The notes beneath the pieces are model-generated. The model was given only the letters and a program-made list of their open reading frames with translations, had not been told where the DNA came from and made no database searches. This document shows, in pieces, positions 11,308-23,084 of a stretch of 64,000 bases of DNA. Source of the stretch: Bolinopsis microptera (lineage: Eukaryota; Ctenophora; Tentaculata; Lobata; Bolinopsidae); assembly GCF_026151205.1 (NCBI RefSeq), contig NC_087072.1, positions 7,501 to 71,500 on the forward strand, written 5' to 3'. Position 1 is the stretch's first letter; every line of letters starts with the position of its first letter. The translations under genes were made by a program, and so were the position numbers.

Positions 11308-14300
11308 CTGGGGGGACTTAATATTTAGTGTTAGTTAAGGGGGTAGTGTTAGAGGTAGTGTTAGGGGGCCACATCCTGCATCTGTGGGGACTTAATATTT
11401 AGTGTTAGTTGAGGGGTAGTGTTAGAGGTAGTGTTAGGGGGCCACATCCTGCATCTGTGGGGACTTAATATTTAGTGTTAGTTAAGGGGTAGTGTTAGAG
11501 GTAGTGTTAGGGGGCCACATCCTGCATCTGTGGGGACTTAGTATTTAGTGTTAGTTGAGGGGGCCACATCCTGCATCTGTGGGGACTTAATATTTAGTGT
11601 TAGTTGAGGGGTAGTGTTAGTTGAGGGGGCCACATCCTGCATCTGTGGGGACTTAATATTTAGTGTTAGTTGAGGGGGTAGTGTTAGGGGGCCACATCCT
11701 GCATCTGTGGGGACTTAATATTTAGTGTTAGTTGAGGGGGTAGTGTTAGAGGTAGTGTTAGGGGGCCACATCCTGCATCTGTGGGGACTTAGTATTTAGT
11801 GTTAGTTGAGGGGGCCACATCCTGCATCTGTGGGGACTTAATATTTAGTGTTAGTTGAGGGGTAGTGTTAGTTGAGGGGGCCACATCCTGCATCTGTGGG
11901 GACTTAATATTTAGTGTTAGTTGAGGGGTAGTGTTAGTTGAGGGGGCCACATCCTGCATCTGTGGGGACTTAATATTTAGTGTTAGTTGAGGGGTAGTGT
12001 TAGTTGAGGGGGCCACATCCTGCATCTGTGGGGACTTAATATTTAGTGTTAGTTGAGGGGTAGTGTTAGTTGAGGGGGCCACATCCTGCATCTGTGGGGA
12101 CTTAATATTTAGTGTTAGTTGAGGGGTAGTGTTAGTTGAGGGGGCCACATCCTGCATCTGTGGGGACTTAATATTTAGTGTTAGTTGAGGGGTAGTGTTA
12201 GTTGAGGGGGCCACATCCTGCATCTGTGGGGACTTAATATTTAGTGTTAGTTGAGGGGTAGTGTTAGTTGAGGGGGCCACATCCTGCATCTGTGGGGACT
12301 TAATATTTAGTGTTAGTTGAGGGGTAGTGTTAGAGGGGGCCACATCCTGCATCTGTGGGGACTTAATATTTAGTGTTAGTTGAGGGGTAGTGTTAGAGGG
12401 GGCCACATCCTGCATCTGTGGGGACTTAATATTTAGTGTTAGTTGAGGGGTAGTGTTAGAGGTAGTGTTAGGGGGCCACATCCTGCATCTGTGGGGACTT
12501 AATATTTAGTGTTAGTTGAGGGGTAGTGTTAGTTGAGGGGGCCACATCCTGCATCTGTGGGGACTTAATATTTAGTGTTAGTTGAGGGGTAGTGTTAGGG
12601 GGCCACATCCTGCATCTGTGGGGACTTAATATTTAGTGTTAGTTGAGGGGTAGTGTTAGAGGGGGCCACATCCTGCATCTGTGGGGACTTAATATTTAGT
12701 GTTAGTTGAGGGGTAGTGTTAGAGGTAGTGTTAGGGGGCCACATCCTGCATCTGTGGGGACTTGATATTTAGTGTTAGTTGAGGGGGTAGTGTTAGAGGG
12801 CCACATCCTGCATCTGTGGGGACTTGATATTTAGTGTTAGTTGAGGGGGTAGTGTTAGAGGTAGAATTAGGGGGCCACATCCTGCATCTGTGGGGACTTA
12901 GTATTTAGTGTTAGTTGAGGGGGTAGTGTTAGAGGTAGTGTTAGGGGGCCACATCCTGCATCTGTGGGGACTTAATATTTAGTGTTAGTTGAGGGGGTAG
13001 TGTTAGAGGTAGTGTTAGGGGGCCACATCCTGCATCTGTGGGGACTTAATATTTAGTGTTAGTTGAGGGGGCCACATCCTGCATCTGTGGGGACTTAATA
13101 TTTAGTGTTAGTTGAGGGGGTAGTGTTAGAGGTAGTGTTAGTAACTTGGACTTGGGGGCCACATCCTGCATCTGTGGGGACTTAATATTTAGTGTTAGTT
13201 GAGGGGGTAGTGTTAGAGGTAGTGTTAGGGGGCCACATCCTGCATCTGTGGGGACTTAATATTTAGTGTTAGTTGAGGGGTAGTGTTAGAGGTAGTGTTA
13301 GGGGGCCACATCCTGCATCTGTGGGGACTTAATATTTAGTGTTAGTTGAGGGGGTAGTGTTAGAGGTAGTGTTAGGGGGCCACATCCTGCATCTGTGGGG
13401 ACTTAATATTTAGTGTTAGTTGAGGGGTAGTGTTAGAGGTAGTGTTAGGGGGCCACATCCTGCATCTGTGGGGACTTAATATTTAGTGTTAGTTGCGGGG
13501 GTAGTGTTAGAGGTAGTGTTAGGGGGCCACATCCTGCATCTGTGGGGACTTAATATTTAGTGTTAGTTGAGGGGGTAGTGTTAGAGGTAGTGTTAGTTGA
13601 GGGGGCCACATCCTGCATCTGTGGGGACTTAATATTTAGTGTTAGTTGAGGGGGTAGTGTTAGAGGTAGTGTTAGGGGGCCACATCCTGCATCTGTGGGG
13701 ACTTAATATTTAGTGTTAGTTGAGGGGTAGTGTTAGAGGTAGTGTTAGGGGGCCACATCCTGCATCTGTGGGGACTTAATATTTAGTGTTAGTTGAGGGG
13801 GTAGTGTTAGAGGTAGTGTTAGGGGGCCACATCCTGCATCTGTGGGGACTTAATATTTAGTGTTAGTTGAGGGGTAGTGTTAGAGGTAGTGTTAGTTGAG
13901 GGGTAGTGTTAGAGGTAGAATTAGGGGGCCACATCCTGCATCTGTGGGGACTTAATATTTAGTGTTAGTTGAGGGGTAGTGTTAGAGGTAGTGTTAGTTG
14001 AGGGGTAGTGTTAGAGGTAGAATTAGGGGGCCACATCCTGCATCTGTGGGGACTTAATATTTAGTGTTAGTTGAGGGGTAGTGTTAGAGGTAGTGTTAGT
14101 TGAGGGGTAGTGTTAGAGGTAGAATTAGGGGGCCACATCCTGCATCTGTGGGGACTTAATATTTAGTGTTAGTTGAGGGGTAGTGTTAGAGGTAGTGTTA
14201 GTTGAGGGGTAGTGTTAGAGGTAGAATTAGGGGGCCACATCCTGCATCTGTGGGGACTTAATATTTAGTGTTAGTTGAGGGGTAGTGTTAGAGGTAGTGT

Positions 14301-14437
14301 TAGTTGAGGGGTAGTGTTAGAGGTAGAATTAGGGGGCCACATCCTGCATCTGTGGGGACTTAATATTTAGTGTTAGTTGAGGGGGTAGTGTTAGAGGTAG
14401 TGTTAGTTGAGGGGGTAGTGTTAGAGGTAGAATTAGC
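11283..14437 (-). repeat. 3.1-kb minisatellite spanning the dynein 3' splice site
   Basis: About 43 occurrences of a block whose minus-strand form is AAGTCCCCACAG followed by ATGCAGGATGTGGCCCCC, joined by variable AACACTACC / CTCAACTAACACTA spacers. The first occurrence is the real intron-exon junction at 11308/11307 (there with CCCCCCAG). Every other copy repeats the acceptor and the first ~18 nt of the exon. One copy near 13140-13160 carries a longer piece of exon (AACTTGGACTTGGGGGCC). Stretches with 63-66 nt periods stay open in one frame for 230 codons (11789-12481), an artefact of the period. Confidence 0.92.
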
Positions 14438-15110
14438 AATTAACCGCTACTGTAACTTGTAGTAGTAGTAGTTACTACTACTACTTATAACTGTATTCTC
14501 TTAAACTCCTTCTCTGGAAACTGCAGGCTTATTAACCTGCAGTTCTTCTACCTTGTCTTAAAAGTGAGGAATTGTTCAAAAAGGCATTTGCTCGTGAACA
14601 CAGGGATTATTCCTGCTAGATATTTAATATCACTTTGTTCAATCACATTATCAATCATCATGATGTAATTCAAATTTATCGCCATATTTAATAAATTTAA
14701 TTTCAACGCGTTTGCATCCGTTATTCAGGCAGAAAAGAAAGTTCAAATTAGGTCACTAAAACTAAGTTATTATCATGTTATCGAGTGAAGAGTCTGTTTG
14801 ATAAATGGTTGTCTCAACAACTGCCGTAACTAATCAATAGCATATTATGGTCGATTACCACATTCTATAAATATAACAAAACATATTTGCATACATGCAA
14901 GGAAGTGTCTGTGAAATACCGAATATATGCATTTTGGGCTCGGATATCTGAGAAGACCAGTCTGATGATGTGATTACGTGATGTTAAACTAGAGGGAGTG
15001 TGTTAGTTACTGTCCAGTGGTGGTGTTTGACGTCACACTTCTCCTTTTGGTTGGTGACGACTGCCGGATTTTGTAGGCTGGGTGTAGCGGGTGAGGGAGT
15101 TGCATCACGG
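14438..15110. other. Intergenic between dynein array and Ig-VWD gene
   Basis: Begins with a short palindromic GTAGTAGTAGTTACTACTAC stretch and an inverted CTGCAGG...CCTGCAG pair near 14521-14544. Otherwise it is AT-rich sequence without a gene. The 3' part should hold the upstream regulatory DNA of the plus-strand gene at 15245. Confidence 0.45.
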
Positions 15111-15123
15111 TGTCATGGTTTGG

Positions 15124-15129
15124 TATAAA
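15124..15129 (+). promoter_or_regulatory. Candidate TATA box of the Ig-VWD gene
   Basis: TATAAA inside GGTATAAATG, 116 nt before the ATG at 15245. A transcript starting ~30 nt downstream would have a ~90-nt leader. Confidence 0.45.
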
Positions 15130-15244
15130 TGTTCCTCCTGCACCGTCTACCTCACATTTAACCGATCTTTTCTATCGACTTGTTTGTTTTGCACTAGTAA
15201 ACCCATCTATTTTACTGCTCGATAGTATTTCTGTGAAGTCCAAC

Positions 15245-17739
15245 ATGACTCTAAGAGTATTAGTTTTACTTCTCTCCCTCTTTGTTGCTGCCCTCTCCTA
15301 CGAATACGATGATGATCAAGAAAAAGCCTGCTCTTTCGGAGGAATGAAATACCTGTGTGAGAACTACGAGATCTGCTCTGAGTTCGGACTGATTGACGAG
15401 GACGCTAAGAATGCTCTTTGTGGAGCTTATCTCGATGAACTCAACTTTAGCCCAAGTAATGGTCCTGTCTCCACCTCTGATACTAGAGCCGAGACTGAGC
15501 GACCCACAAAGGAAGAAGAGTACCCCACTACATATGTATACACCAGTGAGAACGCTGTCACCACTGGAGACTCCTATTCGTCCCCTCAGCAGACTACTGA
15601 GGCTGATGATACCTTCACCACCTACCCTTATACTACAGAGGCAGAAGCTGAACCCACCGTAGACCCTGAAGTGGTGAAACAGCCCCCAGTCATCACCATC
15701 GCTCCAGTCAATATTACTGTTGCTCCTGGTGGAACTGGTAGATTTGATTGTGAAGCAAAGGCCGCCATGACCCCGCAGATTACCCTTACCAGGAAAGACC
15801 AGCTGTCCAGACCCAACCTGGAATCCTTCAATGCTTTTAGCAGCGGTCATGTCAGTCAGACGACCATCAACTCTATCACAATCAACAATGTGGACGAACC
15901 TAATGAAGGCTGGTACACCTGTCTTGCCTGCAACAGACAAGGCTGTGATGAAGTGGACGCCTACCTGACTGTACTGGATCTGTGCGAGGGAGTGACCTGC
16001 CCCGGGGAGAAACAGTGTGTCGGGAACTACGCTGCTGGACACGGACATACCTGTGAGTGTCCTTCATACTGTGATAGAGCGGACATGTTCGCCAGTGACT
16101 TTGTCTGCTCTAACTATTGTGAGGAACAATTCAACGAGTGCCTGATGAAGGACGATGCTTGCAGGAACGACAAGTTCGGAATTGAAGTCATGAACAAAGG
16201 AAGATGTGGCAAGATCGAGAACCCAGAGATTTTGGAAGAGGAATTCGCTCATGGAGTCTTCGAGCTGGAGGAAGGTGATGAACTGATTCTCGAATGTAAT
16301 GCTATAGGATTCCCTGAGCCTGAGATTGTGTGGTACAGACACGACGAGATTGTAGGACATGGCAACTACCTGATAAAGTCTGTCTTTGTTGCTGATGGTG
16401 GGGAGTATACTTGCGAGGCTGTGAACTGCATGACCACCAAAGTTAGTAAAATTCTAGCTGCTGTCGTAGTCAAAGAAATCCCTCCTCCTCCCCCTGCTGT
16501 TGTAACCACTATTGCACCGGTTATCACATCCACTGAACCAGCTTCCTTCGACAACATCATCGTGGAAACCCCTAGAGCTACTTGTGCGGTAAGTTCTAGC
16601 TTAAGTGTTATGATAAAAATTATAGTTTTCCAGTGTTGTCTTTTATTACATGTTTGTAAATTACGCAAAATATTAATTTTGTGTTTCCCAACGTTCAAGT
16701 CACATCTTAGTTAATTATTTCAAAGACAGTCCCATCCAAACTTTCAATCTGACATATCTCAATCCTACAGGTATACGGAGACCCTCATTTTCTGACCTAC
16801 GACAAGAACGCCTACACCTACATGGGACTGTGTGACAATGTCCTCGCTATGGACTGTGAGTCTGCACGCTGGTTCGTCTACGGAAGAATGAGGGCATGCG
16901 GAAAGACCGGGGGTTCCTGCTTGGAGTCTGTCACCGTCTTCGTTGATAATGATGTTCTTGAGCTTCAGAGAGGATGGTTGGTGAACAGAAACGGAAAGAA
17001 GCTCGTCACCAAGAACAGGAAAAATAAAGAGATCGTCGTGAAAGGAAAAAAACAAGATTTCACTTTACTATTTGACGGAGCTATGCTCACTCTCACCGCT
17101 ATCCTCGACACCAGAGCAACCGCCGTCCCTGGAACCTACGTAGAAGACAAGCTTGTTGTCCGTTGGGATGGTTTCGTCTCTGTTCAGATCCAAACTCCCA
17201 TGAACATCAGAACTTGTGGAATGTGTGGAAACAACGACGGCCGACCTGAGAACGACATGAAGAACCGACATGGCAAAATGATCGACAACGTAAACGTGTT
17301 CGGAAAGGCTTGGCAGATCGATCCCATGAGAAGATGTCCTGAAACCCAGAAAGCAAGAACATCTGAGGAGGTGTGCGGAGAGAGGTACCAGGAGGTGAAG
17401 ACGGAATGTGAGCGAGTGTTCAGCATCACCAAGTTCCAGGGTTGTATTGCAGCTGGACACGACACTGCCCAGTGGATAGACAGTTGTGTCTACGACGAGT
17501 GCGAGGGACTTATGCAGAAAGAGGAGTTGCCTCCTAAATGTGTGGTGGCTCAAGCTTACGCTACTCAGTGCGGTAACCTGTTCTGGGAAAATGGAGACCC
17601 TGCCCCAAGGATTAACAACGATATCACCAACTGGGAGATGGAAGCTGGATGTCCCGATGAAGCAAAGAGGTACCAACCCATCCTGGACACGGGATGTCCT
17701 CAACCTACTCTCGAGGAGGAACTCGCTGGAACCTTCTAA
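15245..17739 (+). CDS. Secreted Ig-Kazal-Ig-VWD domain protein (complete, two exons)
   Basis: Exon 1 is 15245-16588 (448 codons), exon 2 is 16771-17739 (322 codons plus TAA), with GTAAGT donor and CTACAG acceptor, phase 0. The product has 770 residues. Residues 1-18 (MTLRVLVLLLSLFVAALS) are a signal peptide; the in-frame upstream extension has no ATG and is ignored. Domain order: acidic N-terminus with a Cys pair, Thr/Glu-rich linker (~75-150), Ig-like domain ending GWYTCLACN, a follistatin/Kazal-like Cys-rich module (CEGVTCPGEKQCV to MNKGRC), a second Ig ending GGEYTCEAVNC, a Pro-rich linker, then a VWD domain that opens CAVYGDPHFLTYD at the splice junction and contains CGMCGNNDG, followed by a C8-like cysteine region. 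It is likely an extracellular matrix, mucus or adhesive protein; function is inferred from domains only. There is no transmembrane segment. The intron sits exactly at the Ig/VWD boundary. Confidence 0.9.
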
Positions 17740-17802
17740 ATCAACTAAAACCTACGATTGATACGAACTTAATTTTTGATGAACAATTGTTTAATACCGT
17801 GA

Positions 17803-17808
17803 AATAAA
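17803..17808 (+). terminator. Poly(A) signal of the Ig-VWD gene
   Basis: AATAAA 64 nt after the stop codon, in AT-rich sequence; a second weaker candidate lies further down. Confidence 0.6.
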
Positions 17809-18773
17809 ACTGCATGAAATTGTTAATCCTATTTGATAATATATAACTTTTTATAAAGCTAACACATTGTATGCTATTTTAAATGAATTGTATTTTCTGA
17901 TGATATTGCTAACGAAATTTAATTTACGAAAAAGAAGGGGTAATTTATAGTTATTTGTATTTATTTGAAGGGGATTTTGTTGTTGTGCTTTGTATAATGG
18001 TTTTTCAGAATAACACTTAATAAATTTGTTTACATTATTTCGTTTCGACCCACGTCCCACAATTTATATTTTAAATTCATCCCAAAATCAATAAAAAACA
18101 TCACAAATTGTGCTTTCAAGGTTTTCAAATGAACTGAAATAAAAACAACAGTCCTTTTTTAACTTGGTGAAATTTAATAAAGGCTTATCCAGGCTTAAAT
18201 TTAGGGTGTAATATCATAATTTTCAGCCTTTTTTTCTGAGTAACCTGCAGCGAGGACAGTTGGTATAATATATTGCCACGTTCAACATCACAATAATAAT
18301 TAATAGAAGTTTAAACACTTGAGTCAGGGAAAAAACTATAAATTCAGTTAACAACACTTATATCAGGATATAACACGTCACGAATTTAACAGCAAGCATT
18401 TCAGGCTTATTATTCAGCTTTTACTCTGTGCTAGCTGTAGTGGGTGGTCGAGTGCTAAAACTTAAACTTAAACTGCTCTAAAAGATGTGCTGACTAGTTA
18501 CCTGGTATTGTAGTATAATATTCTGAAACATTGTAACCAGTTTAACTTCGAAACAACTTTAAATTTAAAATCGAAAAATATGCTTATTACTATTAAGAAT
18601 GAAAAGAAATTAGCAATTTCATATGTAATACTACCATTCTGATGAGTTTTATATCGCAACATTTCTAAGTGGATTGGTGCACTATCGACAAAATGGTCCA
18701 AATATAAGATGAATTCTTTAAGAAATTCGATCTTGAGAAAATTGTTGTAACTTGTAGATGATGTCTGTAGTTG

Positions 18774-18860
18774 TGACGTCACGTAGCAGCCGGTGACGTC
18801 ACGTAGCAGCCGGTGACGTCACGTAGCAGCCGGTGACACTACGTCACGTAGCAGCCGGTT
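18774..18860. repeat. Four ~22-bp repeats, three with a full CRE palindrome
   Basis: The unit is GTGACGTCACGTAGCAGCCG. Three copies contain TGACGTCA, the full cAMP-response element that CREB/ATF factors bind in animals. The fourth is altered (TGACACTACGTCACG). It lies about 1.0 kb after the Ig-VWD stop and 0.35 kb before the hAT element. Binding is inferred from the motif alone. Confidence 0.75.
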
Positions 18861-19190
18861 ACTTTTACTCGGGAGGAGAGGATGGGTCTAAAACTACAAA
18901 AATCTGGCTAACATTTTATGTGAACCATCCCTGATACTAATAATAAGACAATCTAAAAGTGTTGCAAATTAACTGTTAGGACTATTGTAACTGTATCCTG
19001 GGCACACTGTGCTGCATCATTGTAGTGCTCACTTGTTACTATCCTATTCACTAATTCACACCGTTTATAAATGGCAACGTTTGACTAGTACGTCAATACA
19101 GCTGACCAAACATCAAAACATGTCAATTGCTTACTGCTTATTCTTTTAATTTCAATTTCATCATCGTCCATTCATCAGTCATCACCATCC

Positions 19191-20021
19191 TAGAGGCGTG
19201 AGCTAGCCGGCTAAGCCGGCTTAGCCAGCCGATTGAAATTGCCGGCTTAGCCAGCCGATTGCCATCGGCTAGCCGATCGGCTAACACATTTTCAGCAGTT
19301 ATCACTTATCTCTACTTCAGGCCGGGAATATAGACGGCATGTAACAAATTATACCATGATCGACTTTAGAGATAAATTTCATAAATTTCAGAACCGTCAG
19401 ACGGATTGTCTTAAAGACGAAATTAAAGTATATGAGGCCTTGCAGTGCCCTAAAAACTTTCTGTCCAAGATGGACACTCTTAGATTTTGGAAATGTCGTA
19501 GTGATACATTGCCCCTTCTTTCAAAATTAGCATGCGCTATATTTTCGGTTCCTGCATCCGCTGCTGATGTGGAAAAAACATGGTCAGCAGCAGGGCTGAC
19601 TGTAAACAAGATGAGATCAAAGATCTCATCAGACAATTTAAAAGCCATTATGCTCATTAATCGTAACAGAGATCTTTTGTTAAGTTTTATAAGTAAATTA
19701 GAGATTGACTCTGACCAGTGAGAATTTCCTAACTTATTATTGACTAACTTATTATTATTGAAGTTATGAAATTGTATCACTTGTTACCTTCCATTTCAAG
19801 TTTTGCCCTTAAAATCGACATAAAGTATAAAGAAACATAAAGTATAAGCCAATCAATTTTAATACAAAATAGTAATATTAGCAAAATAAAAATTTTTGGT
19901 ACAATATCTGATATTAGGATCTGGTAACCCCATTCCCAGTTTTAGCCGGCTTAGCCGGCTAGCCAGCCGATTTTTTCTCTTAGCCAGCCGATTGCCGTCG
20001 GCTAGCCGGCTCACGGCTCTA
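19191..20021 (+). mobile_element. Internally deleted hAT transposon, 831 bp, with 8-bp target duplication
   Basis: The left end TAGAGGCGTGAGC and right end (reverse complement TAGAGCCGTGAGC) form the terminal inverted repeats. They are flanked by CACCATCC at 19183-19190 and again at 20022-20029, a perfect 8-bp duplication as hAT elements make. Subterminal regions are packed with AGCCGGCTTAGCCAGCCGAT motifs in both orientations, typical of transposase-binding clusters. Only the C-terminal part of a transposase remains inside. Confidence 0.9.
19356..19721 (+). pseudogene. hAT transposase, C-terminal dimerisation domain only
   Basis: 121 residues containing LRFWKCRSDTLPLLSKLACA, then VPASAADVEKTWSAAG and NKMRSKISSDNLKAIMLINR, the hAT dimerisation domain (W...P.L...A...L..P.S....ER.FS-like). 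The catalytic DDE part and BED finger are missing, so the element can only move with a transposase supplied in trans. The short frame has an ATG, but translation is not implied. Confidence 0.85.
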
Positions 20022-20029
20022 CACCATCC

Positions 20030-21690
20030 TTAACTTGACCGACGAGATTAAGAAGCAGAATAGCGTTGACTATCTGCCTACCTACTGCAGCCTGCCTACC
20101 TACTGCAGCCTGCCTACCTACTGCAGAGTTCTTTCTTGATTTTGACACCACTTGGGGGATCAAATTATGGGACCTTTAAGTCTTATTATTTCTCTTCTTA
20201 CTGTTCAAAAGGCTTTAAAAAATCAATCAATCCATCGCATCAAAATCATTCCAATGGTGCGTATCTCTCTCATGGTTTTTCACGAAAAGTTATGCTAAAT
20301 TTGATCATGGTGTCATATAGATATAGTATAAATATAATAAAATTGTTAATTCTAAATTCCGACTACTCCATTGGTATTGTTGTATCTTTGACATAATTAT
20401 CTATTTTCGATATTCTATTGTTTTAAAACCAATTCATTAAACACAAATTTTCAATTTATGCCATTTATTAGAGATTAAACCAGTTTACAATATATCATTT
20501 GATATTTTAACGAATTCTAATTCAATGTGGCAGTATGGGTTGCGTGCTGTTTGCTATTGCTCACACCAAATGGCAACCTAGATAAATCAACAACTAATTA
20601 TTACTTTTTACATATGAAATTGTGGATAGAATAAGTAAGATTGAAGATAATTGTTTTTCTTGATCACGACATTTCTATCAGGATGGATTCCATCTGCTCC
20701 GCCATCTTACAATGATGCAACACATAACGAAAATAACCCAATATTTCAATCCTGAGTGACGATCAAACGCCACTTGCTATGCGGAGCAAGTTAAAGTAGC
20801 GTTGTAGTGTCCAGTATCACACCGGGTGATTAAGATAGACAAAGCTAAGTAAATTGGGGACAGGCTTGTCATAGGACTTTGAAAAACAAGCTTGCTGTCC
20901 GCTTGGAGACCACAGGTCTTTGATCCTGATTGTAAAAACTATGTTTCCAGATGAATTTGAGGATTATAGGAATAACTCAAGGTATATGGGTTTAATGGTG
21001 TGAAGAATTGATGAAGGTCCAGAAAAAAATCCCCATCAATTAGAGGCTGCTTGTGTTTTGTTCTGGCTTTCCTGGACTTATGGTTCAAAGCATTCTGTGT
21101 GCAGTCTTTTGTCCCACGTCCGGGATCATTGTCTAAAATGTCTTCCTTGCGTCTATGTGACTGGCATGCTGGGATAGGCAAATGGCAACGCCCAGTCGTC
21201 AATGTAGTTCTCAACAATAAAGATATGCATGCTAAACTCAAAACATATAGCCTCACACAAGTGAGTAATATTATCCTGCCAATAATTCGTTTAAATACTT
21301 TTAAATAAGTATTTAATCGTGGAAAAGATCGGTCCAATAAGACACACAACAATTTTTGTGTCTTTATCATCCTTAAAAACATTGTAAATGTTGTCGTTTT
21401 TCATAATAATTCCACTATTGCATAATTGGCAATAATGCAGAAAATTTTAATTTCTGGGGGACTGATGATTTTCAATCACCTTTATAACCAGAAATTCCAA
21501 ATAGAGATTTTTCCCGATCCCTGACTCAAAGTGCCGAAGCAAAAACAGTCAAGGACAAGGTGATAGCGAACGAGGTTTTTTTGTATATGGTAGCTTTGTT
21601 ACCGTCAAGCGTGCGTGCCTGCGAGCCGTACGTGCCCTATTAGTTATAACTTGGCGGAGTTTTGTCACTCTGCAAAGTTATTTTGCACAA
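20030..21690. other. Intergenic, no supported gene; small 17-bp repeat at 20079-20125
   Basis: Three copies of CTGCCTACCTACTGCAG sit at 20079-20125. Overlapping frames of 85 and 147 codons on opposite strands near 20939-21382 (the plus frame contains LCDWHAGIGKWQRPVVNVV) have no family that I recognise. They could be a decayed mobile-element ORF. Confidence 0.45.
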
Positions 21691-21699
21691 TATTCTGAA

Positions 21700-22408
21700 A
21701 TCTCTAGTAGCAGGGAGGGGTTTACCGAACTCTAGTAGCAGGGAGGGGTTTACCGAACTCTACTAGCAGGGAGGGGTTTACCGAACTCTACTAGCAGGGA
21801 GGGGTTTACCGAACTCTACTAGCAGGGAGGGGTTTACCGAACTCTAGTAGCAGGGAGGGGTTTACCGAACTCTACTAGCAGGGAGGGGTTTACCGAACTC
21901 TACTAGCAGGGAGGGGTTTACCGAACTCTAGTAGCAGGGAGGGGTTTACCGAACTCTACTAGCAGGGAGGGGTTTACCGAACTCTAGTAGCAGGGAGGGG
22001 TTTACCGAACTCTAGTAGCAGGGAGGGGTTTACCGAACTCTAGTAGCAGGGAGGGGTTTACTGAACTCTAGTAGCAGGGAGGGGTTTACTGAACTCTACT
22101 AGCAGGGAGGGGTTTACCGAACTCTACTAGCAGTGAGGGGTTTACCGAACTCTAGTAGCAGGGAGGGGTTTACTGAACTCTAGTAGCAGGGAGGGGTTTA
22201 CTGAACTCTACTAGCAGGGAGGGGTTTACCGAACTCTAGTAGCAGGGAGGGGTTTACCGAACTTGATAGCAGGGAGGGGTTTACCGAACTCTACTAGCAG
22301 GGAGGGGTTTACCGAACTCTAGTAGCAGGGAGGCGTTTACCGAACTCTAGTAGCAGGGAGGGGTTTACCGAACTCTAGTAGCAGGGAGGGGTTTACCGAA
22401 CTTGATAG
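21700..22408. repeat. 28-bp minisatellite, about 25 copies
   Basis: The unit CTAGTAGCAGGGAGGGGTTT plus ACCGAACT repeats with few substitutions (CTACT/CTAGT alternation). On the minus strand each unit holds CGGTAAAC. No exon was identified beside it. Confidence 0.92.
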
Positions 22409-23084
22409 CTAAATGCATTTTATACTTAAGGAACGAAGTCTAATACTGCACCACCAAATATGCCGTGTTATATAATACCATTAAAATGTTCGCTGTTTCA
22501 AACTTAAACGTACCTAGACTAGAACCTTAGTTCTTTGGAATACCATTCAACCGTTTATGTAACTCAGACAAACGCATTTCTTACATTGGCCCAAAGCTAT
22601 ATAATAACTATATAACAAAAGGGTCAATATTGTAAACAAGGATACAAAATACCCGCGCCGGGTTATAAGACATATGTTACTCTCTATCTGTCTTTGACTG
22701 CGCTGTGACAGAGACTGTAAAATAATTTGAAGGTTGCAGTACTTCGACAAATATAATACAAATTGCTTCGTGAATGGTTAAATAACGACTTGGACGATCC
22801 CGCCTCCATCGAAGAAAAAAAATTAAAGAAGAATTTAAAGCTGCAACCTTTAAAGAGGTCTCTGCAGCAAATCGTTTAAAAATTCAAACTTTCTCATCGT
22901 CTGTTTACTTGAAGAGCCAATAGAAATGCGAGGTTTCTAACTTGGCCACGGAGTCAGTGATTTATATGATCTTGTAACTAAGTTACAATATCTTATAAAT
23001 CTAAACAGTTCAGTAAAACAATGCTGCTCTGTTTTTTAGCCTATAAAGGTTAAGTTTGCTTAATGAGTGGACAAAGAGAGACGG
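22409..23084. other. Intergenic, nothing recognised
   Basis: AT-rich DNA between two minisatellites without a supported gene, repeat or RNA. Confidence 0.4.

Noticed and set aside
11789-12481. 230-codon frame of MQDVAP repeats
   Set aside because: Generated by the 63-66 bp repeat period within the dynein intron; only the first copy is a real exon.
15266-16698. Long minus-strand frames opposite the Ig-VWD gene
   Set aside because: Shadows of a codon-biased gene with clear domains on the plus strand.
20939-21382. 147- and 85-codon overlapping frames
   Set aside because: No domain recognised and no splice or promoter context; kept only as part of the intergenic note.
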